A stretch of 33,210 nucleotides of DNA from Myxococcales bacterium. GTDB taxonomy: Bacteria; Myxococcota; Myxococcia; Myxococcales; Myxococcaceae. A program made the translations under genes and the position numbers. The stretch is from positions 1 through 33,210 of the forward strand of contig PMBV01000383.1 of NCBI GenBank assembly GCA_003153055.1, in the 5' to 3' direction. The notes beneath the pieces were generated by a model. That model saw nothing but the letters and a program-made list of their open reading frames with translations, ran no database searches and was not told where the DNA came from. Positions 24,961 to 33,210 of this stretch are shown one piece after another; position 1 is the first letter of the stretch; every line of letters starts with the position of its first letter.

Positions 24961-25470
24961 TCACCAGCGATTGAGGAAGTCTGTCATCTCGTCGAGGGTC
25001 TTCTGGCGCCTCAGGTGCACGCCCTCGAGTGCGACGCGCAACCCAGGGGGCACCCGCCCGCCCACCAGCAGCGCCTCGCGGGGAATCTCCACCAGATCCG
25101 CCGGGCCGTTGGCCAACGCCGACGCCGACCGCACCGCCGAGTTGTGAAGGGCCTCACCTTCGCCGAGCACGCCGCCCTTGTTCACCACCTCGAGCTGCAC
25201 CGAGTCGGCGTCTCTTCGGGCGACGAGCCGCACTTCTCCTGCCAGCACCAGAAAGAGCGAGTTCCCCTCTTCTCCCGCCTGGAAGACAACCACCCGATCG
25301 GCGTACCGACGAGAGACCCCTCGCGCCAGCACCTCATCGACCCTCACCCCCATCGCCTTGATCACCCCCGACGAGCTCAAGACCGGATCTTGCCTGACCA
25401 GCTCGGCGGCGTCGGCCCGCTTCAATTCTACCCGCACCACCGCAGAGTTGTCAGAAGGACGGTCGCGCAA
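24961..25470 (-). CDS. Cyclic nucleotide-binding domain protein without HTH
   Basis: 169 residues from TTG 25470, with GAGG in front; an internal GTG is a possible alternative. Residues about 45-150 fit the Crp/cNMP-binding beta-barrel: VLARGVSRRYADRVVVFQAGEEGNSLFLVLAGEVRLVA (read in two parts), GVLGEGEALHNSAVRSASALA and VEIPREALL. The GEGEAL element corresponds to the phosphate-binding cassette. The Arg that contacts the nucleotide is present as VRSASA. No DNA-binding HTH follows, so it is not a classical Crp regulator; a regulatory or partner-binding role is likely. It is followed by the zinc-ribbon gene. Confidence 0.82.
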   Translation of the reverse strand: MRDRPSDNSAVVRVELKRADAAELVRQDPVLSSSGVIKAMGVRVDEVLARGVSRRYADRVVVFQAGEEGNSLFLVLAGEVRLVARRDADSVQLEVVNKGGVLGEGEALHNSAVRSASALANGPADLVEIPREALLVGGRVPPGLRVALEGVHLRRQKTLDEMTDFLNRW

Positions 25471-25619
25471 CAGAGGCCTCGCTGCCCACGAAGCTAGGCC
25501 CCTCGAGCGCGCCCATCAACCCCGAGCGCAGGTGGGTTCAGCCACCACCACTGCATCATCAGGTGACAGGCGGCGTTACAGTGGCAAGCTCGGTCGGGGC
25601 CGAGGAGCCTGGAGCGTGA

Positions 25620-26480
25620 ATGAGCGCAGTGAAGGTTCTTCTGACGATGCTGGCGTTGTCTTCTCCGCGCCCGACCGACGGCGGCGCACCCTCGGGCCCG
25701 ACCACCACCCGCTCACCGATGCCCACCGACGCCCAGTGCCTCGCGCTGGGTCCGGTGCCGCGGCTGCTGCCCTTCGCCCCTGGAGAAGTGCTCGAGCTCG
25801 ACATCGACGCCCTGGGTGCCAAGGCCGGCACGATGGTGATGCGCGTGTTGCCGACCAAGGCAGCCGGCCACCTCACCATCGAGATCGCCGTTGAGACCAA
25901 CGCCTTCTTTTCCAAGGTGCGGCGCGTCAAAGGCACCGGTACGAGCACCGTCGATACCAAGACGCTGCGCCCCTTCACCTACCGCGAAGAGTCGGTGGAG
26001 AACGAGCTCCACAAGGTGGCCGAGGTCACGTTCTCGAAGGCCCACCTGGCCCAGCTGACCAGCACCATTCAGGGCGAGACGACGAAGGCCGAGCTGCGGT
26101 GGGGCAACGACATCTCCGATCTGGCCGCGGCCATGTTCCTCCTCCGGTCGCTGCCCCTGAAGGCGGGCCAGAACCTCTGCTTCGACGTCTACGCCATTCG
26201 GCGCATCTGGAGGGTGTGGGGCAAGGTCTTGCCACGGGAGCACGCCTCGCTGCCGCTGGGCGAGTTCGAGGCCTGGCACCTGGCCGGCGAAGCAGCCCGC
26301 CTCGATCTCCCTGAGCAACGCCGCGACGTGCACGTCTGGGTGAGCGATGATGCGCGACGCCTGCCCCTGGGCGCGCTCGGAAGCATCGATCTCGGCACCG
26401 TCAGGGCGACCTTGAAGTCGTTCGAGCGGCCCGGCGAGCGTGGCAACCGAGCCGAGAAGCGGGGCGCCGTGAGCTGGTGA
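25620..26480 (+). CDS. DUF3108 domain protein
   Basis: 286 residues from ATG 25620. A short hydrophobic start (VLLTMLALS) suggests a secretion signal, but it is weak. Residues about 45-270 fit DUF3108: PFAPGEVLELDIDALGAKAGTMVMRV, IEIAVETNAFFSKVRRVKGTGTSTVDTKTLRPFTYREES, MFLLRSLPLKAGQNLCFDVYAIRRIWRV and DVHVWVSDDARRLPLG. DUF3108 proteins are thought to be periplasmic or surface beta-rich proteins of unknown function. It is divergent from the cNMP-binding gene across 149 bases. It ends 8 bases from the end of the next minus-strand gene. Confidence 0.85.
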   Translation: MSAVKVLLTMLALSSPRPTDGGAPSGPTTTRSPMPTDAQCLALGPVPRLLPFAPGEVLELDIDALGAKAGTMVMRVLPTKAAGHLTIEIAVETNAFFSKVRRVKGTGTSTVDTKTLRPFTYREESVENELHKVAEVTFSKAHLAQLTSTIQGETTKAELRWGNDISDLAAAMFLLRSLPLKAGQNLCFDVYAIRRIWRVWGKVLPREHASLPLGEFEAWHLAGEAARLDLPEQRRDVHVWVSDDARRLPLGALGSIDLGTVRATLKSFERPGERGNRAEKRGAVSW

Positions 26481-26487
26481 GCTTCTT

Positions 26488-26838
26488 TCAGCGAGGAATG
26501 ACTCGCCCGGCCGCCTGACCCAACCGCTTGCGGAGCTGAGAGACCACCACGAAGAGGTACTCGAGGCGGGCGAGCGTACGGAGATCGTCAGCCGCGTCGA
26601 GGAGCCGAATGGCCGAGGGCTTCTCGTTGGCCAGCAGATCGAGGATGTCGGTGAAGTAGGTCTCGACCTCCGCCACCGCCGTCAACCCCTCACGGAGATC
26701 GTCTTCCAGGAAGTCGACCAGCACTTCGCTTTCTTCCTGGGGTGGGAGGTACGCCTCGAGCCGAGCCACCGACTCGCGAATTGCGTCTACCGACCTGGAG
26801 AGCGGATCGATCGAAGCGGCCGTCTGCGTCGTCACCAT
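26488..26838 (-). CDS. Small helical hypothetical protein (116 aa)
   Basis: From ATG 26838. It opens MVTTQTAASIDPLSRSVDAI and continues as mostly amphipathic helix: VARLEAYLPPQEESEVLVDFL, LREGLTAVAEVETYFTDILDLL, IRLLDAADDLRTLARLEYLFVVV. It is acidic in the middle, basic at the end (RKRLGQAAGRVIPR). No family is recognised. No signal peptide or Cys. It sits between DUF3108 (convergent) and DUF507 (same strand, 59 bases upstream), so it may be transcribed with DUF507. Real because the reading frame is clean and the neighbours fit. Confidence 0.7.
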   Translation of the reverse strand: MVTTQTAASIDPLSRSVDAIRESVARLEAYLPPQEESEVLVDFLEDDLREGLTAVAEVETYFTDILDLLANEKPSAIRLLDAADDLRTLARLEYLFVVVSQLRKRLGQAAGRVIPR

Positions 26839-26897
26839 GAAGCAGACGCTACAGGGTGGAACGCGTCGGTCAATTTTCCGGCCGGCGCAGCTCGTTT

Positions 26898-27416
26898 CTA
26901 GATGAGGCCGCGGGCCCGACGAATCTGCTCGATCACCTTCTGGTATTCGATCTCGAAGGCCGAGGTCCCTTCCTGGAGGTGCTTGAGCCTCATGCGCGCC
27001 TCCCGGTCGATCTCATCGTCGATGTCGAGGTGCTTCTTCATCACCTGGAAGATCTTCGGACGCATCAGATTGTCGTCGCCGAAGACCTCCTCGATGTTCC
27101 GCGAGATGAGCAGGAACTCGAGCATCTGGTTGATGAGGAACTCGACGCCCTCGTCACCCAGCTTGAAGCCACGCACGTCGGCCATCTCGCGCTTGACCTG
27201 ACTGAACTTGGAGAAGTCGTAGCCGCGTCGCTCCAGCGCCTCGCGGGTCGCCTGGTTGACCCGCTCTTCGTTCGCGAGGTACTCACGCATGATGGCGGCC
27301 ATGTCCAGCTCAGCATCCGCCACACGGATCGGCTCGACCTCCACGTCGCCCTCCTGCATGAGGCGCTGGATGATCTCTCGCGCAATGATGGGGACCAGCT
27401 TCGGATACAGCCTCAT
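26898..27416 (-). CDS. DUF507 family protein, apparently duplicated
   Basis: 172 residues from ATG 27416 (MRLYPKLVPIIAREIIQRL). DUF507 is usually about 90 residues. Here the N-terminal half (about 1-85) and the C-terminal half (about 90-172) look like two related units: the N half ends RGYDFSKFSQVKREMADVRG, the C half begins FKLGDEGVEFLINQMLEFLL and has a helical R-rich end. Both start with a strand or helix rich in Leu/Ile and acid residues. It is cytosolic and mostly helical. Function unknown. A clean frame between uvrC and the 116-aa gene. Confidence 0.88.
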   Translation of the reverse strand: MRLYPKLVPIIAREIIQRLMQEGDVEVEPIRVADAELDMAAIMREYLANEERVNQATREALERRGYDFSKFSQVKREMADVRGFKLGDEGVEFLINQMLEFLLISRNIEEVFGDDNLMRPKIFQVMKKHLDIDDEIDREARMRLKHLQEGTSAFEIEYQKVIEQIRRARGLI

Positions 27417-27540
27417 GGGGTCTCGTCGCCTCGTAGGAGTTGGGAAGACGGCCCTGTTGTGTATGTCACTGCTACCGGCCGCCGCAACGAAAATTCCCTA
27501 AAAGATACGCGTTTCTTTCCCAGGGGCCTCAGGCCGCGCG
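27417..27540. other. Gap upstream of DUF507 gene
   Basis: 124 bases between the DUF507 start and the uvrC stop, both minus strand. It contains an AT-richer patch (about 27480-27520, AAAATTCCCTAAAAGAT) that may hold the promoter of the DUF507 gene. No clear -35/-10 pair or T-tract terminator was found. Confidence 0.4.
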
Positions 27541-29463
27541 TCATATGGTGGTGGGCTCTGGCCGGTCGCCGGCGTCTTCGAGGGAGACTTCCCGCACGGT
27601 GTCTTCGTCGACGTCGAGAGCGACGGTCTTGGGCTGGTGCAGAAACGCGTGGATCCGCTCGGCCACGGCTGGCCCCAGCCCCTCGACCTCGGCGATCTCC
27701 TCGATGCTGGCCTCGCGCATGCGGGTGACCGAGCCAAAGTGGGCCAACAGGGCCGTTCGCCGAGCCTCCCCCACCCCGGGAATGCGATCGAGCTCCGACG
27801 ACAGGCCCCGGCGGCGAGACAGCTTGCGCTGGTAGGTGATGGCGAAGCGGTGGGCCTCGTCGCGGAGGCGGGTCAGGGCGAACAGCTCGGGGCTGGTCTG
27901 CGACAGGACGATGGGGTCCTTGCGACCCAAGAGGAAGACGCGCTCCGGGCTCCGCTTGGATGAGAGATCGCGGTCGGCCACCTCGAGATCGTGGCTCTTC
28001 GCCAACGACACCAGGTCGACCCCCTCGACCCCGCTGTCTTTCATGGCGGCCTGGGCAGCGGCGAGCTGGCCCTTGCCCCCATCGATGACGATGAGGTCGG
28101 GCAGGTCGCCCACCACCAGACCCCGGCGCAGCCGCCTCCCGAGGATCTCGTGCATCGAGGCGAAGTCGTCGTTCTGCGTCACCGTCTTCAGGCGGTACCG
28201 GCGGTAGCGGCTGGGGTCGAGCTCGGTGTCCACGCTGGCCACCTGCGAAGCGACGATGGAGGTGCCCTGCTGGTGCGAGACGTCGAAGCACTCCATGCGC
28301 CGGGGCAGGCGCTTCAAGTGCAGCCGGGCCATGAGCCGCTCGAGCACCACCTCGACCTCTTCTCTGCTCTTGCTGCGCTCCCCGAAGGATCGCTCGGCGT
28401 TCTTCACCGCCAACTTGAGCAGCTCGACCTTGTCACCCCGCTGCGGCACCAGCACCTTCACCCGCTCGCCCTTGGCCTCCGACAGCACGTCACCCAGGGC
28501 CTCGGCCTCGGCGGCGGCGTAGGGCACCAGCACCTCCTTGGGCACGAAGTTCTCGTCGGCGTAGTACTGGTTCACGAAGGAGGCGATGAGCTCGTCGTCG
28601 GGGAACTCGCTGGCGAAGTGGTGGGCCCGGCCCCCGGCCAGCCGGCCTCCCCGCACGTACAGGGCGTAGATGGTGATGCGATCGGCCTCCCGATAGAGGC
28701 CAAAGACGTCCTGGTCCACCGGGTCGGTGGTGGCGATGGCCTGCCGCTCCAGGCTGCGCTCGAGGGCGATGATCTGGTCCCTCAACCGGGCCGCCTCCTC
28801 GAACTCCAGCCGGCCCGCCGCCGCCTTCATGCGAGCCCTGAGGGAGTCGACCAGGGGCTCGCTGCGACCCTCGAGGAACAGCACCACCGCGTCGACGTTC
28901 TGACGGTAGCGCTCAGAGGAAATGGGGTGCACGCACGGCGCTGGGCAGCGGCCGATCTGAAACAGCAGACATGGCCGCCGGCGGTTCTCCAGCACGTGAT
29001 CGGCGCAGGTGCGGAGCTGGAAGAAGCGGTTCACCACCCGCAAGGTCTCCCGGATCGAGCTGGCCGACGCGTAGGGCCCGAAGTAGCGCGCCCCGTCTTT
29101 CTTCGGCCGCCGAACCGTCTCGAGCCGCGGGTAGGGGTGCGAGAGATCGAGCCGCAAGCACAAGAAGTTCTTGTCGTCTCTCAGCTGTACGTTGAAGCGC
29201 GGCCGGTGCTTCTTGATGAGCTCGTTCTCGAGGAACAGGGCCTCCTTCTCGGTGCCCACCACCACCGTCTCGAGCTCGCCCAGCAGCCGATCGAGCAGCT
29301 GCACGAAGGGGCGGACGTCGGAGGTGCCCTGCTGGAAGTAGCTGCGAACCCGGTTCGAGAGATCGACCGCCTTGCCGACGTAGATGACCCGGCCCTCGGC
29401 GTCCTTGAACTGATAGGAGCCGGGCGCGTCGGGGATCGTGCCGGTGGGCGGGCGGAGGACCAT
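27541..29463 (-). CDS. uvrC: Excinuclease ABC subunit C (UvrC)
   Basis: About 640 residues, normal for UvrC; start at ATG 29463 (GTG 29466 is one codon earlier). GIY-YIG nuclease domain: [25 protein letters not shown]. Cys set [23 protein letters not shown] then PAPC (about 150-180), which in UvrC binds an iron-sulphur cluster. UVR domain about 205-240 ([17 protein letters not shown]). RNase H-like second nuclease: [17 protein letters not shown] and [13 protein letters not shown]-terminal helix-hairpin-helix pair: [18 protein letters not shown] and [16 protein letters not shown]. It cuts on both sides of DNA lesions with UvrAB. No uvrA/B in the window. Confidence 0.97.
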   Translation of the reverse strand: MVLRPPTGTIPDAPGSYQFKDAEGRVIYVGKAVDLSNRVRSYFQQGTSDVRPFVQLLDRLLGELETVVVGTEKEALFLENELIKKHRPRFNVQLRDDKNFLCLRLDLSHPYPRLETVRRPKKDGARYFGPYASASSIRETLRVVNRFFQLRTCADHVLENRRRPCLLFQIGRCPAPCVHPISSERYRQNVDAVVLFLEGRSEPLVDSLRARMKAAAGRLEFEEAARLRDQIIALERSLERQAIATTDPVDQDVFGLYREADRITIYALYVRGGRLAGGRAHHFASEFPDDELIASFVNQYYADENFVPKEVLVPYAAAEAEALGDVLSEAKGERVKVLVPQRGDKVELLKLAVKNAERSFGERSKSREEVEVVLERLMARLHLKRLPRRMECFDVSHQQGTSIVASQVASVDTELDPSRYRRYRLKTVTQNDDFASMHEILGRRLRRGLVVGDLPDLIVIDGGKGQLAAAQAAMKDSGVEGVDLVSLAKSHDLEVADRDLSSKRSPERVFLLGRKDPIVLSQTSPELFALTRLRDEAHRFAITYQRKLSRRRGLSSELDRIPGVGEARRTALLAHFGSVTRMREASIEEIAEVEGLGPAVAERIHAFLHQPKTVALDVDEDTVREVSLEDAGDRPEPTTI

Positions 29464-29466
29464 CAC

Positions 29467-29668
29467 GGCCGAAACTACCGGCCGTACCGGGAAGAACTCG
29501 CGCCGAGCCGGTGGTTACAGTGTTCGAACGCCGGCCGGGTATCCGGCGCACATATCGACATCGAGACCGACATCCCCGTGGGAGAGGCGACCCGGCTGTC
29601 CCCACCGGTCACATCGATGTCACGACAGACCGTCGCGTGCGTCGGTCGGCACAGGAGGTGCTCTCCAC
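29467..29668. other. Intergenic junction between uvrC and nadA
   Basis: About 200 bases with no supported gene. Just right of here the codon and base texture changes (more CGAC/TCGAC, fewer long GAGG/CTCGAG runs). It may be the breakpoint of a transferred segment or of an assembly join. Contains the AGGAGGTG ribosome-binding site of nadA (29653-29660). No IS end or tRNA was found. Confidence 0.45.
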
Positions 29669-30763
29669 ATGATCAGGCTCCAGGCTCCGCTCGCCGAGCG
29701 GTTCACCGACCCGTCCCCCGACGAGCTCGCCGGACGCATCGCGGCGGCGAAGGCCGCACTCGGCGACCGATTGTTCATCCTCGGGCACCATTACCAGCGC
29801 GACGAGGTGATCCGCTGGGCTGACGCCCGCGGCGACTCGTTCAAGCTCGCGAAGCTGGCATCCGAACGCCCGGAGGCCGACTACATCGTGTTCTGCGGCG
29901 TGCACTTCATGGCCGAGGCGGCCGACATCCTCACCGCGGACCACCAGCAGGTCGTCCTTCCCGACCTCAATGCCGGCTGCTCGATGGCGGACATGGCCGA
30001 CATCGACTCCGTCGAGGAGGCGTGGGACGAACTGGCCGACGTCGTCGACATCAGTCGCGTCGTGCCGATCACCTACATGAACTCCGCGGCGAACCTGAAG
30101 GCCTTCGTCGGGCGCAACGGCGGTGCGGTGTGCACCTCCTCGAACGCCCGGGCGGTGCTCGAGTGGGCCTTCGAACGAGGCGACAAGGTGCTGTTCTTCC
30201 CCGACCAGCACCTCGGTCGCAACACCGGCTACCAGATGGGTTACGTCGAATCCGACATGTCGGTGTGGAACCCGCGACTCGACCTCGGCGGCCTCACCGA
30301 GGCCGATTGCAAGGAGTCGACCTTCCTCCTGTGGAAGGGGCACTGCTCGGTGCACCAGCGGTTCTCGACCGCCCACATCGCCGACTTCCGGGCGCAGCAT
30401 CCAGACGGCTTGACGATCGTCCATCCCGAGTGCAGCCACGAGGTGTGCGCCGCAGCGGATCAGGTCGGGTCGACCGAGTACATCCTGCAGGCCGTCGCCG
30501 ACGCGCCCGTCGGGTCGGTCATCGGAATCGGTACCGAGATCCACATGGTGAACCGCATGGCGGCTGAGACACCCGACAAGACGATCGTGTCGCTCGACCC
30601 GCTCGTCTGTCCCTGTTCGACGATGTTCCGGATCGACGCACCCCACCTGACCTGGGTGCTCGAGGAGTTGGTCGCCGGACGTGTTCCCAACCGGATCGTC
30701 GTCGACGACGACGTGTCGGCATGGGCGAAGGTCGCGCTCGACCGCATGCTCGAGATCACCTGA
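29669..30763 (+). CDS. nadA: Quinolinate synthase NadA
   Basis: 364 residues from ATG 29669, with AGGAGGTG 8 bases upstream. It belongs to the Bacillus-type NadA: FILGHHYQRDEVIRWADARG, YIVFCGVHFMAEAADIL, VLPDLNAGCSMADMAD, VVPITYMNSAANLKAF, CTSSNA, FFPDQHLGRNTGY, VHPECSHEV and the end VCPCSTMFR. The Cys residues in CSMAD, PECSHEV and CPCSTM are the likely [4Fe-4S] ligands. It makes quinolinate from iminoaspartate and DHAP. No nadB or nadC neighbour is present. The style of the gene and of the following genes resembles actinobacteria such as Acidimicrobiia, which is an impression only. Confidence 0.95.
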   Translation: MIRLQAPLAERFTDPSPDELAGRIAAAKAALGDRLFILGHHYQRDEVIRWADARGDSFKLAKLASERPEADYIVFCGVHFMAEAADILTADHQQVVLPDLNAGCSMADMADIDSVEEAWDELADVVDISRVVPITYMNSAANLKAFVGRNGGAVCTSSNARAVLEWAFERGDKVLFFPDQHLGRNTGYQMGYVESDMSVWNPRLDLGGLTEADCKESTFLLWKGHCSVHQRFSTAHIADFRAQHPDGLTIVHPECSHEVCAAADQVGSTEYILQAVADAPVGSVIGIGTEIHMVNRMAAETPDKTIVSLDPLVCPCSTMFRIDAPHLTWVLEELVAGRVPNRIVVDDDVSAWAKVALDRMLEIT

Positions 30764-30795
30764 ACGCCGGTCACGTGGTGAGCGACCCGCCCGGC

Positions 30796-31827
30796 TCAAC
30801 CGAGCAGCGCGCCCGTCCGGGACAGCTCGACGAGACTGCCCTTGCGTCGAGCGGATTCGGTCGCTGCCTCCAAGATGTCCACGACGGCCACACCGGCCGC
30901 TCCCCCGGTGATCGGCGCTTCCTCGCCACGGATACAGCCGACGAAGTGGCTCATCTCGACCTTGAGCGCCTCGGACGGATCGATCCGCGGTGACCAGACG
31001 TCGCCGGAGCGGTAGTTGACGAGCAGGTCGTACCGATCCGCGTTGTCGACGACGAGGTCCACCCCGCGGTCGTAGACCTTCAGCGGCTCTCCGGGGACGA
31101 CGTCGTCGAACACCACCATCCGCCGACTCCCCGACAGCAACGTGCGCCGCACCTTCAACGGAGCGAGCCAGTTCACGTTGATGTGCGCGACGAGGGACGA
31201 CTCGAAGAGCAACGTCAGGTAGGCGATGTTCTCGGGTTGGCCGTCGATGTTCGACATCGCCATCGCCGACACCGCAACCGGCTCCTCGCCGGTGACGAAG
31301 CCGAGGATGGACAGGTCGTGGACGGCCAGATCCCACATCACGTTGACGTCGCTCTGGAACAGTCCGAGGTTCACCCGGGTCGAATCGAAGTAGTACAGCT
31401 CACCGAGCTCTCCGGCCTCCACGAGCTCGCGCATCTTTCGGACCGCACCCGTGTACACGAACGTGTGGTCCACGAGCAGGGTGAGGCCGCGAGACTCCGC
31501 TTCGGCCACGAGGTGCCGTGCCTCCGCAGCGCTCGCCGCGATCGGCTTCTCGATGAGGACGTGGCGACCCGCCTGCAGGGCGGCCAGGGCCAGTGGATAG
31601 TGCGACGACACCGGCGTCGCCACGATCACGGCGTGGACGTCGGGGTCGTCGAGGACGGTCGCGAAGTCCGCGACCACGGCAACATCGGGGTGACGCACAG
31701 CAGCTTCGGCGCGGCGGTCCTCGCGACGGTCGACCACGTGGGTCACCCGAGCGCCATCGACCTCGCGGACGTTCCGAACGAGGTTCGGACCCCAGTACCC
31801 GTAGCCCACGACGGCGACACCGATCAT
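30796..31827 (-). CDS. Gfo/Idh/MocA family oxidoreductase
   Basis: 343 residues from ATG 31827, overlapping the flippase stop (ATGA). A longer frame upstream is inside the flippase gene. Rossmann motif GYGYWG (8-13), the EKPIA signature (93-97, Lys94), DHTFVYTGAVRKMREL, then the C-terminal region with WDLAVHDLSILGFV (His of the family), NVNWLAPLKVRRTLLSG and HFVGCIRG. It is an NAD(P)-dependent sugar dehydrogenase, probably acting on a nucleotide sugar given the coupled flippase. Cytosolic. The exact sugar is not deducible. Convergent with nadA across 32 bases. Confidence 0.93.
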   Translation of the reverse strand: MIGVAVVGYGYWGPNLVRNVREVDGARVTHVVDRREDRRAEAAVRHPDVAVVADFATVLDDPDVHAVIVATPVSSHYPLALAALQAGRHVLIEKPIAASAAEARHLVAEAESRGLTLLVDHTFVYTGAVRKMRELVEAGELGELYYFDSTRVNLGLFQSDVNVMWDLAVHDLSILGFVTGEEPVAVSAMAMSNIDGQPENIAYLTLLFESSLVAHINVNWLAPLKVRRTLLSGSRRMVVFDDVVPGEPLKVYDRGVDLVVDNADRYDLLVNYRSGDVWSPRIDPSEALKVEMSHFVGCIRGEEAPITGGAAGVAVVDILEAATESARRKGSLVELSRTGALLG

Positions 31828-33210
31828 CGGACCCCCATCGGTCGGCCCGATGACGATGTGAGCGCTCCGCCCAGGAACCGCCAGGCCACGGCGACGCCCC
31901 ACATCGAGATGACGAGCGCGGTTCCGATGGGCACCGCGCCGTCGAGATCGAGCCCATGTCGCTCGACCAGCAGGACGACGAGGCACACCAGCCCGGGCAG
32001 CACCGCCGCCACGGCACCTCGAGCGAGCGTCACGACCATGGGCCGCTCGGCACCGCACATCAAGAGCATGGCGACCAACTCGCCGACCAGAACGGCGAGC
32101 GCCGCGCCGAGCGGGCCGTGGGTGATCACCAGCGGCGCCCCCACTCCGATGGCCACGACGACCCCGACGATGGTCGCACGCACAGCTACGCCGGCGCGCT
32201 CCTGGGCCAGCAGCAGGATCTCGAGACACGAGCGCAGCAGACTCACGAGGATCGTCACCCCGACCACCCGCATCGGCATCGCCATGTCGGCGAAGCGGCC
32301 GCGGCCGCCGAGGATCGCGAGGACGTCGGTCGGCGCAGCAACCAGCAGCGCGACCGTCGGGCCGGCAGCGGCGAGCAGACCCAGACAGATCGAGGCCGCC
32401 CGGGTCGAGGCAGTCGCGGGCGCATCTCCGGCGTGCGCACGTCGCAGGTCGGGATGGGCCACGGCGAGCACGGTGGCGACCAACACCAGGGCGACCTCAG
32501 CGGGCCGCTGGGCGACCACGTAGCCGCCGACCGCCGCAGCGCTCGACCAGATGATCAGCAGCAGCGATCCCAGCCGCGGGCTGAGGGAGGTCACCGTGAA
32601 GATCGCAGCCGTTCGTCTGGCCTCGGTGTCCATCATCGGCGGAGTCGCGATCCCCGTCGCCAGCGGGCGTCCGCGACGAGCGACCGCGATCGTCGCGATC
32701 GACGCGCTGAGGGCGTTGGTGGTCAGATACGCCAGAAGGACCGTCGCCGGCCCTCCCCCGGCCTCGAGCGCCGCGACCGCCAGCGTCAGGAAGGCCACTC
32801 GCTCCCCCACGAGCAGGGTCGCCTCGACCCCGAACGCTCCGACGGAACGCAACGCCGAGTACGCGAGGTCCGTCACGCCGCTGGCGAGGGAGATGGCTGC
32901 GGCGAGGGGAACCACCCACCACGAGGATTCCGACCCGAGCAGGGGGGAGACGGCGACGAGCACGATCCCGATCCCGATCCCGCCCACCAATCGCCAGCGC
33001 AGCCCCGCCAGGAATCCCGGCCACATCGAGCGCGGCTCGAGGGCGACATGTCGAACGATGCTGCGACTCACACCGAGGTCCCCGACGGCGGATGCGACCA
33101 TCGCGATCGTCAGTCCGACGCCGACGACGCCGAAGTCGGAACGGCTCATCAGCCGCGCCCCGACGAGGAACCAGACGAACGCCAGCGCCTGTGCGCCGAG
33201 CCGCGCTGCG
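31824..33210 (-). CDS. Polysaccharide flippase (Wzx/MATE type), 5' end cut by window edge
   Basis: The frame is open past the first Met (33149) to the window edge; residues there (LGAQALAFVWFLVGARLMSRSDFG) are a typical flippase N-terminal helix. The visible 461 residues have about 12-14 hydrophobic segments and the N-terminal SRSDFGVVGVGLTIAMVAS with DLGVSRSIVRH, which recalls Wzx/MurJ-like oligosaccharide exporters (MOP superfamily). It moves lipid-linked oligosaccharide across the cytoplasmic membrane. ATGA overlap with the oxidoreductase suggests one operon, probably a polysaccharide cluster extending to the right. Confidence 0.9.
   Translation of the reverse strand, partial: AARLGAQALAFVWFLVGARLMSRSDFGVVGVGLTIAMVASAVGDLGVSRSIVRHVALEPRSMWPGFLAGLRWRLVGGIGIGIVLVAVSPLLGSESSWWVVPLAAAISLASGVTDLAYSALRSVGAFGVEATLLVGERVAFLTLAVAALEAGGGPATVLLAYLTTNALSASIATIAVARRGRPLATGIATPPMMDTEARRTAAIFTVTSLSPRLGSLLLIIWSSAAAVGGYVVAQRPAEVALVLVATVLAVAHPDLRRAHAGDAPATASTRAASICLGLLAAAGPTVALLVAAPTDVLAILGGRGRFADMAMPMRVVGVTILVSLLRSCLEILLLAQERAGVAVRATIVGVVVAIGVGAPLVITHGPLGAALAVLVGELVAMLLMCGAERPMVVTLARGAVAAVLPGLVCLVVLLVERHGLDLDGAVPIGTALVISMWGVAVAWRFLGGALTSSSGRPMGVR

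Noticed and set aside
27991..29823. 610-aa plus-strand open frame over uvrC
   Set aside because: Antisense shadow of UvrC; composition Leu/His/Val/Gln-rich as expected of a reversed high-GC gene.

Overview
The window reads as mostly a Gram-negative, high-GC chromosome of myxobacterial (Myxococcota / former deltaproteobacterial) type. Evidence for this is a Ser/Thr kinase with the HRDVTPHN catalytic loop and PEGA-like tail, a DUF4215/fibro-slime Cys-rich lipoprotein, lipid A genes (msbA-like and lpxB), a complete mreC-mreD-mrdA-rodA elongasome operon, a DUF507 protein and DUF3108. The assignment rests on recalled family features, not on a search. The last ~3.7 kb (nadA, a Gfo/Idh/MocA oxidoreductase and a flippase) has a different sequence texture. 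It may be an actinobacterial-type segment joined by transfer or by assembly.

Layout. 1-6.1 kb is an accessory, partly decayed zone. It holds an edge-truncated metallophosphoesterase with an unusual N-terminal domain, decayed fragments of a paralogue, a 12-repeat DUF4215 lipoprotein, a frameshifted unknown gene whose fragments are the decayed copies, and an ECF sigma factor that has lost its middle. 6.2-8.8 kb has a small conserved protein, an intergenic region with a 64-bp palindrome, and a two-gene operon: a CpoB/YbgF-like lipoprotein followed by a UshA-fold protein. 8.9-11.9 kb is a divergent msbA-like/lpxB pair for lipid A. 12-16.1 kb has a YiaA/B-type membrane protein, a Ser/Thr kinase, MarC, a DPM1-like glycosyltransferase and a small membrane-anchored protein, all on the minus strand. 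16.2-21.8 kb has an alpha/beta hydrolase convergent with the mreCD-mrdA-rodA operon, whose genes overlap by 1-4 bases. 21.9-24.8 kb is a plus-strand run of ppiD-like, maf and yggS genes. 24.7-29.5 kb has a zinc-ribbon/cNMP-binding pair, a DUF3108 protein, a small helical protein, DUF507 and uvrC.

The most exciting observation is at 6926-8011 (minus). A secreted UshA-fold protein is interrupted at codon 38 by an in-frame TGA, exactly where the family motif CGC...NPxGGLARR has its second Cys. Thirteen nucleotides after the TGA is a hairpin with a 5-bp CUGGC/GCCAG stem and a GGUCUG loop. Its loop and its spacing (18 nt from UGA to loop) match the bacterial SECIS pattern of E. coli fdhF. The frame stays open for 323 further codons. 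I infer a C-x-Sec (CGU) selenoprotein. The metal-ligand motifs of the phosphoesterase fold are also degraded, so the protein is more likely a periplasmic redox or binding protein than a nucleotidase. The Sec machinery (selA/B/C/D) is not in the window, so this remains a hypothesis.

No rRNA, tRNA, CRISPR array or insertion sequence was recognised.
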